Source: Gemmatimonadales bacterium (lineage in GTDB: Bacteria; Gemmatimonadota; Gemmatimonadetes; Gemmatimonadales; GWC2-71-9). Taken from it: a stretch of 36,863 nt of DNA. The stretch lies in NCBI GenBank assembly GCA_013694695.1, contig JACDBX010000028.1, forward strand, positions 1-36,863, given 5' to 3'. The notes beneath the pieces are model-generated. The model was not told the DNA's origin. It made no database searches and worked only from the letters and a program-made list of their open reading frames with translations. Each line of letters starts with the position of its first letter. Position 1 is the first letter of the stretch. Shown here in pieces: positions 23,815 to 31,255 of the stretch. The translations under genes were made by a program, and so were the position numbers.

Positions 23815-24537
23815 ATGCAACCTCTATCTTGGGAGTTCGTGAAACCATCGCCCGCTCCAACCGCCCAACAGCGCAAGAAGTTCAAGCGCCAGCTCATTTC
23901 CTGGTTCCGTCGTCATGGCCGCGACCTGCCCTGGCGCCGCACCCGTGACCCCTATCGCGTCCTCGTCGCCGAGTTCATGCTCCAACAGACGCAGGTGAGC
24001 CGGGTCGAGGGATATTGGCCCCGCTTCCTCGCCACCTTCCCCTCGATTCTCCACCTCGCCCGCGCGACGCCCGCACACGTTCGTGAATCATGGGCCGGGC
24101 TTGGCTATTACCAGCGGGCCGCCAACCTCCACCGGCTGGCACGCGAAGTGGTGACGAACCATGGTGGCGAACTCCCACCTGACGCGGCCACATTGGAATC
24201 CCTCCCCGGCGTGGGAACTTACACCGCCGGCGCCGTCGCGTCGTTCGCATTCGAGCTCCCCGAACCCGCAATCGACACCAATGTCGCCCGTGTCCTGCGG
24301 CGGGTCTTCCATCCCGAGATTGCGAGCGGACGGGCGGCAGACCGGGTCCTGCACGGTACGGCCAGGGCGCTCGTTCCCCGGCGCGGTCGCAATGCCTGGG
24401 TCACCAACCAGGCGCTGATGGAGCTGGGGGCACTGGTCTGCACCGCCCGGGTGATGCGTTGCGGGGACTGTCCGGTGCTCTCGACCTGCCGAACCGGGCA
24501 GGCAAACCCTGTCCGCCTGACTCAGCCCCCGCGGTAG
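23815..24537 (+). CDS. mutY: MutY-like A/G-specific adenine glycosylase lacking the C-terminal domain
   Basis: 240 residues counted from the ATG at 23815. The catalytic glutamate is Glu53 in AEFMLQQTQV, the helix-hairpin-helix is LPGVGTYTAGAV (130-141) and the catalytic aspartate is Asp154 in IDTNVARVLRR. The iron-sulfur cysteines are 209, 216, 219 and 225 (C-x6-C-x2-C-x5-C). Tyr136 in the hairpin loop favours MutY over endonuclease III. The usual C-terminal NUDIX-like 8-oxoguanine reader (about 110 residues) is absent. A GTG at 23839 is an alternative start (GGGAG just before it, TATCTT at 23825). The gene overlaps the convergent membrane-protein gene by 16 nt. Confidence 0.9.
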   Translation: MQPLSWEFVKPSPAPTAQQRKKFKRQLISWFRRHGRDLPWRRTRDPYRVLVAEFMLQQTQVSRVEGYWPRFLATFPSILHLARATPAHVRESWAGLGYYQRAANLHRLAREVVTNHGGELPPDAATLESLPGVGTYTAGAVASFAFELPEPAIDTNVARVLRRVFHPEIASGRAADRVLHGTARALVPRRGRNAWVTNQALMELGALVCTARVMRCGDCPVLSTCRTGQANPVRLTQPPR

Positions 24538-24977
24538 AGCGCGCCAGCAACGAGTGCGATCGCGCCGAATACCCCCGCAACCGCGCCCATTGCCGCCAGG
24601 CGCCGACGCGCCGCATCGAAGGCGGCACCCGTGGTACCGAGCGGCTCGAGGCGGCTGAGGCGTGCCGCAGCCGGCATCGCGCCGAGCAGCGTGACCAGTG
24701 CCGCGATGAGGCCAAACCCCTGCATCACGCCGAGCCATGCGGCGACCTCTCCCGAAAGCCGCCCGTAGAGCCCGAAGGTGAGGAACAGCCCGGACATCAC
24801 CGTGACAACCGAGCCGGGGCCGATCAACGTCCGATACAGCATCGCCTGCACATCCGCGATCGCTCCCCAGAACGCGCGGTCAAGCGAACGCATTACGACA
24901 CCAGAGACCATGACCGCCATCCCGCCGCCCAGCCACGCCACGAGCCCGATGAAATGCAGCACGCGCCAGGTCGTCAT
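24522..24977 (-). CDS. Small integral membrane protein (DUF2269-like)
   Basis: 151 residues with four hydrophobic helices. It begins TTWRVLHFIGLVAWLGGGMAV; the histidine-containing first helix and the overall plan resemble DUF2269-like or copper-resistance-D-like four-helix membrane proteins. Helices two and three cover about 47-65 and 80-103. No catalytic residue is recognised. It overlaps the DUF2203 gene by 4 nt (ATGA) and is last in the nadE run. Its function is unknown. Confidence 0.75.
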   Translation of the reverse strand: MTTWRVLHFIGLVAWLGGGMAVMVSGVVMRSLDRAFWGAIADVQAMLYRTLIGPGSVVTVMSGLFLTFGLYGRLSGEVAAWLGVMQGFGLIAALVTLLGAMPAAARLSRLEPLGTTGAAFDAARRRLAAMGAVAGVFGAIALVAGALYRGG

Positions 24978-25414
24978 GCGTCACTGCCGACGTGCAAATC
25001 CTCAAGCGGGCGCCGACCCGGAAAACCGCCGTCCACCTCATGCCAGTGGGTCACGCCGGCTTCACCGTGCTGCCAGCAGAGGTACACCACCCGGCCCTCG
25101 CGCAGCGACGGAAAATCAACAAGGCCATGCTCGAATCCCTTGAAGTGACATCCAACCTGCTCGAGCTCGTCGAGGCATGACTCGATCTCGCCTGCCAAAT
25201 GCCCGGCACGCTCACGCGCGATCCGGGCCTCATCAGACTCGTGCTCGGCGGTGACGCCATCCTGCTCGAGCTCGTACGCGCTGATCGCCTCGCGCCATTG
25301 CGGATGAAGGTCCACGATGTCACGGACGATGCGGCTGACCAGCGGCAGTGCGGCGTTGGCTGAGGCCGTCGTGAACAGCCGTCCCTCGCCCGGTCCGTTC
25401 GAAGCGTCGCTCAC
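24974..25414 (-). CDS. DUF2203 family protein
   Basis: 146 residues. The GTG at 25414 has GGAGG 6 nt upstream; the longer frame lacks support. The N-terminal FTTASANAALPLVSRIVRDI leads into a helical hairpin. The diagnostic end is GLVDFPSLREGRVVYLCWQHGE followed by THWHEVDGGFPGRRPL. This is the DUF2203 signature, whose role is unknown. It overlaps the next gene by 4 nt and starts 1 nt after the patatin gene stop. Confidence 0.85.
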   Translation of the reverse strand: MSDASNGPGEGRLFTTASANAALPLVSRIVRDIVDLHPQWREAISAYELEQDGVTAEHESDEARIARERAGHLAGEIESCLDELEQVGCHFKGFEHGLVDFPSLREGRVVYLCWQHGEAGVTHWHEVDGGFPGRRPLEDLHVGSDA

Positions 25415-25415
25415 G

Positions 25416-26258
25416 TCATCCCTCCGGCAGTGCGGCGTGATCCCGTATCGCCTTCCGCATCTCGGTGTATCCCTGCTCGGCCCACGTCGCTGCTCGTTCC
25501 ATTGCAAAGGTGGCGCCGCGGTCGCTCACCGGTCGCACCCACACCAGCGGCGGCAGGTTGCCGCGCAGCTGCCAGCGCTCACGCAACAGCTCGGTGGTGC
25601 CTGCCATCAGCCATCCCTGGGCGGAGTCGGTCGCCTGGATCAGGGGCGGCGGAAGATGCACGACCGGTCCGGATTCGTCGAACCCCGGTCCGACATCGAT
25701 CGCGATCACCCGGTCACAGGGCACAGTGGCTGCGACGGTGAGCGGCACGACGCCCCGCAAACCACCATCGTAGAAGCGACGCCTCCCCAGAACAAACGGC
25801 GGGAAATATGGGGGGAGCGCATACGAGGCAGCGAGTGCGTCGAGCAGGGGTGCGTCCACACCGCCCTCACCGAACACCACCTCCTCACCGGTGTCCGCGT
25901 CCACCGCCGTGACGCTGCACGGGGTCTGCAATGCGCCGAACGAGCGCGCGCTGAGGAGGTTGGCGACCGTCCGGTGGAGCGCTGACGATTGCAACAAGCC
26001 GCGATTCCACAACCCGCGCAATGCGGCAAAACGCACCGGCACCAGCACGTCCTCCCGGCGGACCGACAGGAATCGTGCAAGGATCTCGTCGGGACTCTCC
26101 CCAGCGGCCAGCGCGGCGGCGAGCACCGATCCTAGCGACGTGCCGATCCACCTCACGGGCTTGATGCCCGCCTCGGCGAGCGCGCGCGCGGCGCCGAGAT
26201 GGGCCGCGCACTTCGCGCCTCCGCCGCCCAGCACGACGACAACGCGTTCGCCGGTCAC
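25416..26258 (-). CDS. Patatin-like phospholipase
   Basis: 280 residues. The glycine-rich oxyanion loop is GGGGAKCAAHLG (11-22), the nucleophile lies in GTSLGS (Ser41), and the dyad aspartate is Asp164 in DGGLRG. These are the Ser-Asp dyad landmarks of RssA/patatin lipid acyl hydrolases. Lysine replaces the usual arginine in the oxyanion loop. No signal peptide is present, so it acts in the cytoplasm or at the inner face of the membrane. The GTG start overlaps the thioesterase stop as GTGA. The association with a thioesterase suggests acyl-chain turnover, which is an inference. Confidence 0.9.
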   Translation of the reverse strand: MTGERVVVVLGGGGAKCAAHLGAARALAEAGIKPVRWIGTSLGSVLAAALAAGESPDEILARFLSVRREDVLVPVRFAALRGLWNRGLLQSSALHRTVANLLSARSFGALQTPCSVTAVDADTGEEVVFGEGGVDAPLLDALAASYALPPYFPPFVLGRRRFYDGGLRGVVPLTVAATVPCDRVIAIDVGPGFDESGPVVHLPPPLIQATDSAQGWLMAGTTELLRERWQLRGNLPPLVWVRPVSDRGATFAMERAATWAEQGYTEMRKAIRDHAALPEG

Positions 26259-26722
26259 TTCCCGGTGTGTTCCTGGCGATACCGCTCGGCCTCTTCGTAA
26301 CGGTGGCGCTCCTCCGCGGTTTCGGCGACCAGTCGGGGCACCCGCATCGGTCGGCCATACTCGTCGATCGCCACGAACACCACACGCGCCGAGTGGGTGT
26401 TGTGCTTCTCGCCGGTGCTGGGTTTCTCGGCGTGCACCTGGACCGTGATGTCCATCGAGGAATTGCCGACGAAGTCGACGGTGGCCAGACAGGTGACGAG
26501 CGACCCGACCGGTATCCGCTCGCGGAAATCGACGCGATGGATCGACGCTGTCACAGCCCGGCCGCCACAGTGCCGAATCGCGGCAATCGCAGCGGCCTGG
26601 TCGACGAGCGCCATGAGATTGCCCCCGAAAAGGTCGCCGAGGATGTTCGACATGTGCGGCATGACGAGCGTGGAAATCTCGCCCCGCGAATATGACATCG
26701 GGCGCTCACGTGGCAACGGCAT
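26255..26722 (-). CDS. Acyl-CoA thioesterase (hotdog fold, YciA/BACH-like)
   Basis: 155 residues. VMPHMSNILGDLFGGNLMALVDQAAAIAA is the classic hotdog helix, with the catalytic aspartate in LMALVDQA and the Asn in NILGDLFGG. RVDFRERIPVGSLV and NTHSARVVFVAID follow. It hydrolyses acyl-CoA thioesters in the cytosol. The ATG at 26722 is 3 nt after the nadE stop; an ATG at 26698 (MSYSRGE) fits the family equally well. A charged helical tail closes the protein. Confidence 0.9.
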   Translation of the reverse strand: MPLPRERPMSYSRGEISTLVMPHMSNILGDLFGGNLMALVDQAAAIAAIRHCGGRAVTASIHRVDFRERIPVGSLVTCLATVDFVGNSSMDITVQVHAEKPSTGEKHNTHSARVVFVAIDEYGRPMRVPRLVAETAEERHRYEEAERYRQEHTGK

Positions 26723-26725
26723 CGG

Positions 26726-28489
26726 TCAGTAGTCCAGGGGTCGGAGGTAGTACTCGCCGATCGCGGTCTGGCTGAGCATCGCGACACTCGGCAGGCTGCG
26801 CTTCCAATGCGTGGAATCGAGTCGCGTCCGCACGATTCCGATCTCGGTTTCCAGATACCCCGCATCCGCAATGGCGTCGTCGCGGTGCCCATGCAACACG
26901 AGATCAAGAATGGCATCGGCGCGAGCATAGCTGATACCGAAATCGCCCTCGTCGGTCTGGCCCGCGATGAGATCGGCTGACGCCGGCTTGTCGACGATGG
27001 CGGCGGGCACGCCAAGGTGCCGTGCCAGCTCCCAGACCTGGGTCTTGAACAGGTCACCGAGCGGGTTGACAGGCGGTGCATCGTCCGCGTGCCACGTGAA
27101 GTAACCGAGCAGCCGCTCGCTCTTGTTGCCGGTCCCGAGCGGGAGCGCGTTCGCCGATGCACCGGTGTCGAACAGCGCCAGCATCCGCACCCGCGCCATC
27201 ACGTTGCCCAGTCGCGACGGGGTCGGCGGCTCGGTGCTCGAGGCGGCATACCCATCCACTGCCGCCGATATGTCGATGGTGTGTTCGGTTATACCGACTG
27301 CCTCGGTCACCAGGCGCGCGTGGGCGAGCGAATCGGGATGCGAGGTGCGATAGGGCATCCGCACCGCGATCACGTTCCCGGGACCGAGCGCCTCGGCGGC
27401 GAGCCAGGCAGACACCGCGCTGTCGACTCCACCCGACAGGCCGATGACGACCTTCGAGAATCCGCGGTCGCGCTGCACCTCGTCGCGAATGAAATCGACG
27501 AGCCAACGGCGGGTGAGTTCAGGGTCTATCTCAAGCATCGGCGTTGGCGCCGGTGCGCGCAATCCCGACGGATTCGAGCGTCGTGACACGACCGGCGGGG
27601 CCTGGCCGCGCTCGCGCTGCAGCGAGTCGATCAGATGCGGCAACCGCTGCTGAAGGTCCGCCAGGAGCGGTGAGGCGGCACGGATACGGGCGATCTCACC
27701 CAGATCGATCACCTGCGACACCAGCGCCTCATCGAACAGCGGCGCACGCGCGATGATATCGCCGCCGGGTGATGCCAGCAGCGAGCCGCCGGGAAATGCC
27801 TTGCCGCCCTCGAAACCGACCAGCTGCGCCAGCGCCGCATAGACGCCGTGTTCGCCAGCGATGTCGCGAAGCAGGCGCTCCCACCTCGCGAGCGATTGCG
27901 GCTGCCCTGGGTGGAGCGGATCGGGAGCGATACCGCGGGCCGGGCTCGCGGCCACGATCGCGATGAACTGCGCACCATCGAGGGCCGCGATCATCGGCGT
28001 GATCGAATGCCACGCATCCTCACACACCAGAACCGCGGCGCGGCCCAGGGGGGTGTCGAACGCCCTCACCTCCGTGCCCGCCTCGACAAACCGCTCTTCG
28101 TCGAACACGCCGTAGGTCGGCAGGAAGATCTTACGGTGCACGTGGCGGATGCCGGAGTCAGGTCCGCCGAGACCCGACCAGAGCGCCGAATTGTGAAGGT
28201 GATCGCGCCAGAGTTCATAGAACCCGAGGCATACTTCCATCGGCGGCGCACCCGAGCGTGCGTGACATTCCACCAATTCCCGGTGGAGTGTCTCCGCGCT
28301 CACTGCGTGGTCGCGCACCCCGCCCTCGAGGAAGTATCCGGTCAGGATCGCTTCGGGGAAGATGACCAGGTCGGGTGCCACGGACGGGGCAGCGAACCCG
28401 GCGAAGTATTCCTCGACCCGGGCAAGGTTTGCCGTGCGGTCGCCCTTCTCCGGCCTGAACTGGCACAGCGCCACCGTGATCGCGGTCAT
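26726..28489 (-). CDS. nadE: Glutamine-dependent NAD+ synthetase
   Basis: 587 residues with two enzymes in one chain. The N-terminal glutaminase of nitrilase fold carries Glu46 (FPEAILTGY), Lys120 (HRKIFLPTYG) and Cys156 (VLVCEDAWH). A linker of about 20 residues leads to the C-terminal synthetase, whose ATP-pyrophosphatase loop is LSGGVDSAV (351-359); GTGNKSERLLGYFT and KPASADLIAGQTDE are further landmarks. Ammonia from glutamine is tunnelled to convert NaAD to NAD. A promoter-like TAGATT lies only 5 nt before the ATG, hinting at a leaderless mRNA. It is first of five coupled genes. Confidence 0.96.
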   Translation of the reverse strand: MTAITVALCQFRPEKGDRTANLARVEEYFAGFAAPSVAPDLVIFPEAILTGYFLEGGVRDHAVSAETLHRELVECHARSGAPPMEVCLGFYELWRDHLHNSALWSGLGGPDSGIRHVHRKIFLPTYGVFDEERFVEAGTEVRAFDTPLGRAAVLVCEDAWHSITPMIAALDGAQFIAIVAASPARGIAPDPLHPGQPQSLARWERLLRDIAGEHGVYAALAQLVGFEGGKAFPGGSLLASPGGDIIARAPLFDEALVSQVIDLGEIARIRAASPLLADLQQRLPHLIDSLQRERGQAPPVVSRRSNPSGLRAPAPTPMLEIDPELTRRWLVDFIRDEVQRDRGFSKVVIGLSGGVDSAVSAWLAAEALGPGNVIAVRMPYRTSHPDSLAHARLVTEAVGITEHTIDISAAVDGYAASSTEPPTPSRLGNVMARVRMLALFDTGASANALPLGTGNKSERLLGYFTWHADDAPPVNPLGDLFKTQVWELARHLGVPAAIVDKPASADLIAGQTDEGDFGISYARADAILDLVLHGHRDDAIADAGYLETEIGIVRTRLDSTHWKRSLPSVAMLSQTAIGEYYLRPLDY

Positions 28490-28552
28490 GCGGTAATCTA
28501 CCTTCGCCGGCCCACGGCATATATTCCCCCGATCACATCACGGAGAAGTCGC

Positions 28553-29020
28553 ATGACGATGCACGACGCGCTCAGGGACGCCCCCAACATCGGGTCGCCG
28601 CTGCCATGGCTCGCGACGGCCGGTCAACCCACCGCCGAGAATCTCCAGGCCGCCCGGGATGCCGGGGCCGAGGTCGTGATCGACCTCAGGGATCCGATGG
28701 AACCGCGCCAGTTCGACGAGGCAGCGAAAGTCCGCGAATTGGGCATGACGTATATCAACACACCCGTCAATCCGGGGAGCCTCGATGATGCAACCATGGA
28801 TTCGGTACTCACCGCGATCCGTGAGAACGCCGAGCGACAGGTGCTGCTGCATTGTGCCAGCGCAAACCGCGTGGGAGGCGCCCTCATCCCGTACTTCATC
28901 CTTGACCGCGGGATGGATGAGCAGGCGGCAATCGATGCGGCGATGGCCGCGGGGCTCCGCAACGCCGGGCTCATGGAATGGGGTGTTGACTACGCGCGCC
29001 GAAAGCAGGCCCCCGGCTGA
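28553..29020 (+). CDS. Protein-tyrosine-phosphatase-like protein with shortened P-loop
   Basis: 155 residues. The start ATG has GGAG 7 nt upstream; the frame extending further back is antisense to nadE. The fold order suits the DSP/PTP-like group: LATAGQPTAENLQAA, VVIDLRDPMEP, YINTPVNPG and the P-loop VLLHCASANRVGG. Cys101 and Arg106 are separated by four residues, whereas the usual loop is C-x5-R. Similar HCxSxNRVG loops occur in phosphatase-like proteins related to DUF442. Activity is therefore uncertain. A TATATT at 28520-28525 may be its -10. A strong terminator follows. Confidence 0.8.
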   Translation: MTMHDALRDAPNIGSPLPWLATAGQPTAENLQAARDAGAEVVIDLRDPMEPRQFDEAAKVRELGMTYINTPVNPGSLDDATMDSVLTAIRENAERQVLLHCASANRVGGALIPYFILDRGMDEQAAIDAAMAAGLRNAGLMEWGVDYARRKQAPG

Positions 29021-29044
29021 CAAGGGCGGAATGGTAGAACGCAG

Positions 29045-29073
29045 AAGGCCGACGTCCATGGGATGTCGGCCTT
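29045..29073 (+). terminator. Strong hairpin terminator, probably bidirectional
   Basis: A 13-bp stem (29045-29057 with 29061-29073, one G-T pair) with a 3-base loop ATG, followed by TCGCG on the plus strand and CTGCGTTCT on the minus strand. It separates two convergent genes and could end both. Confidence 0.8.
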
Positions 29074-29096
29074 TCGCGTGCTTCACCGGTGTTCAC

Positions 29097-30677
29097 CTAG
29101 TTGTTGGGGCGCCTGGATCGCGGTGCCGATTCCGGCGCAGGGGACGATGACTGCGGCGCCGGGGGCTCTGCTCGCGGTTGTGGCTGTGGTTGCGGTGCAG
29201 GCCGCTCGGTACGAGGCGCTTCACGCTGCGGCGTAGGTGCTGGCCGCGGTGCCTCGCGGGCTGGCGCGCGTCGCGCGGTTGGTTCGGCGCGCGGTGTTTC
29301 CCGCGGCGCCGATCGGACTGGCCGCTGCGGCTCCGCGTTGGGTTCGGGACGCGGTGGCTCACGGTACACCGGACGGTCGCGCGACGGTTCGTCGGGACGC
29401 GCTGACTCCGGCTCGGCACGCCGCGTCGCCGGCGGCAACTCGCGGAAAATCGGACGGCCGTCAGGCACGACGGTACGTTGTCCAGTGGCCTGGCGATCCA
29501 CCGATGGCAACGTGACGGCACGTTCCTCGTCACCACTGGTGTTCGGCTTCCTCGAGCGGCCACTGCCGCTCGACGGTGCCGGCGTGGATGGCCGTGCGGT
29601 CGGCTGCGGCTGCCGTTGAGGTTCCCGCTGCGGCTCCCGATTCGCTGGTGCCTCACGCGGCGCCTCCGCTCGACCGGACCGCCCGCTGGTGCTCGTCGGC
29701 CGCGAGGCCTCGGCGGTGGTGTTGCGCACTCGCGAACGCCCGTCGTAGCTCTCCTGCGGAACGGATCGCGGGGAGGGGCGAACGTTTCCACCGAGATCGG
29801 GCGTGAATGACGAGGGCACTCCTGCGAGCCCCTGCTGTGGTCGTGACCGGTAGCCGTAGGGCGCGAGGGTTGCGACCGGCCGCGGCCGCGTTGGATACAC
29901 CACGATTGGCCGGTAGGGATCGTAGCCACGGTAGCCATAACCGTAACCGTAGGGATAGCCGTAGCCGTACGGAGAGCCATAGCGGTAGTGGCCGTACCCT
30001 GCGTCGCCATAGAGCCACGGATCGTACCGATCGTACCAGCCATACCCGCTACCAACCCGGATGCTGACGCCGGTCCCGATCGGGTACCCGCAGGCGAGGC
30101 AGTCGTAGTAGGGATCATAGCCGTAACCGCCGCCCGCATACGACCGGGTTCCATGCACCCGATAGCCGACGATGTCGTAGTCAAAGCGATCAGAGGTCGT
30201 CATGCGACGAACGATCGATGACAGCTCCGCCTCGGGATCGTCATCGGAGCGGAGGCGCAGCATTCCATAATCCCACTGGTCATTGGCCACGTAGTCGTGG
30301 AACACCATGGGGGAACGCGACAGTGCGGCGTAGATCAGGCCTGTTCCGTCGATGTCGTCGGCAAGGAAGGTGCTGCGCTCTCCCCGGCCGCGGATTTCGT
30401 AGCGCCGACCGCCTCGCACGTATGCATCGACGTCGTGATCGATCGGGAAGAGAACGCGAACCCGACCATCACCATCGACCCGAAACACCACCAGGTAACC
30501 ATCCGAACCGGGCTCGACCTGCACGCGCACTTCATTGCCGGGCGTGTAATCGCCACCGTTGAGAGAAATTCGGACCGAGGGAAGTGCCTGATCCTCTGCG
30601 CTCACCCCGATCGGGGGGCCCGAACCGGGGTCGGACAAGGCAGGGGCGGTGACAAGTGCCAGGAACAGGGCGAACAT
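29097..30677 (-). CDS. Secreted DUF4384 protein with Tyr/Gly-rich and Pro/Arg/Glu-rich tail
   Basis: 526 residues. The ATG at 30677 has GGAGG 6 nt upstream; a short signal peptide follows (about 1-15). Residues about 33-110 are a DUF4384-type beta domain: SVRISLNGGDYTPGNEVRV, GYLVVFRVDGDGRVRVLFP and RGGRRYEI. Residues about 180-265 are tyrosine/glycine-rich (GYGYDPYYDCLACGYPIG and a run of YGYGYPYGYGYGYR). From about 285 to the end the chain is almost only Pro, Arg, Glu, Ala, Gln and Ser. DUF4384 is often found with kinases or secreted surface proteins; its role is not known. The two low-complexity parts suggest a flexible envelope protein. Confidence 0.8.
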   Translation of the reverse strand: MFALFLALVTAPALSDPGSGPPIGVSAEDQALPSVRISLNGGDYTPGNEVRVQVEPGSDGYLVVFRVDGDGRVRVLFPIDHDVDAYVRGGRRYEIRGRGERSTFLADDIDGTGLIYAALSRSPMVFHDYVANDQWDYGMLRLRSDDDPEAELSSIVRRMTTSDRFDYDIVGYRVHGTRSYAGGGYGYDPYYDCLACGYPIGTGVSIRVGSGYGWYDRYDPWLYGDAGYGHYRYGSPYGYGYPYGYGYGYRGYDPYRPIVVYPTRPRPVATLAPYGYRSRPQQGLAGVPSSFTPDLGGNVRPSPRSVPQESYDGRSRVRNTTAEASRPTSTSGRSGRAEAPREAPANREPQREPQRQPQPTARPSTPAPSSGSGRSRKPNTSGDEERAVTLPSVDRQATGQRTVVPDGRPIFRELPPATRRAEPESARPDEPSRDRPVYREPPRPEPNAEPQRPVRSAPRETPRAEPTARRAPAREAPRPAPTPQREAPRTERPAPQPQPQPRAEPPAPQSSSPAPESAPRSRRPNN

Positions 30678-30849
30678 GGACAACCTCCAGGCCGACGGAC
30701 ACAGAAAAGGACACGCCCCGGAAGTTCCAGATTCGTGCCACGCTGGAACCCAGCATGAATGCGGGTTCGGCGGTGCCTGGCGCGACCTGGTGTCCCGAAA
30801 TGTGGACACGTGGGCCTCGGGCGCGACACACCCGGCGGCCCGGCAACTA
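30678..30849. other. 172-bp intergenic region
   Basis: No gene is seen. It holds two weak hairpins: GGAACC (30739 area) with GGGTTC, and GTGTCC-CGAAATGT-GGACAC near 30790-30810, neither with a T-tract. The ribosome site of the DUF4384 gene is at its left end. Confidence 0.4.
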
Positions 30850-31251
30850 TCAGATCTCGCGCCCCTTGGTCCAACGGTGCCAGTACATCCGGAGTTCCGT
30901 GAACTTGCCGTCCTGCGTCTCGGCGAAGAACGCGCCCCGCGCCTCGACCCAGTCGCCGGTGCGGCGGCGGCGGAAACTGAGCTTGAACTCCGTCGAGAAC
31001 CACGGACCCGCAGAAAAGATCTCGCCGACGGTGAAGGTGGCCTCCGACTGGTTGTACGGGAGGTCCGCGGCCCATTGACGGATGGCATCGAGCCCGGATA
31101 CCGGCGCGGCGAAGGGCGTCTCGATCAGCGTGGCGCCCTCGGCAAAGAGCGCGACCATCAGGTCGGGCTTGCCACGGCTCCACGCCGCGGCAAAGCTGTC
31201 GGCGATCTCGCGCGCCACGGCGCGCATGCTTTCGGGATCAGGGATCGTCAC
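30850..31251 (-). CDS. SnoaL/NTF2-like protein
   Basis: 133 residues of the cone-shaped NTF2/SnoaL fold. The N-terminal helix VAREIADSFAAAWSRGKPDLMVALFAE is split by the typical GKPD turn, followed by LIETPFAAPVSGLDAIRQW and four beta strands ending TELRMYWHRW. Such proteins are small isomerases, hydrolases or ligand-binding modules; no catalytic set is certain here. It begins 4 nt after the kinase stop and should be cotranscribed with it. Confidence 0.8.
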   Translation of the reverse strand: MTIPDPESMRAVAREIADSFAAAWSRGKPDLMVALFAEGATLIETPFAAPVSGLDAIRQWAADLPYNQSEATFTVGEIFSAGPWFSTEFKLSFRRRRTGDWVEARGAFFAETQDGKFTELRMYWHRWTKGREI

Positions 31252-31255
31252 GCCG

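Noticed and set aside
27848-28552. Upstream extension of the phosphatase-like frame
   Set aside because: It is antisense to nadE and has no family similarity; the ATG at 28553 has a good ribosome site.
29580-30260. CRISPR-like or minisatellite array in the repetitive part of the DUF4384 gene
   Set aside because: The repeats follow codons for Tyr-Gly and Pro/Arg/Glu, are uneven and lack spacers; they are coding low complexity.
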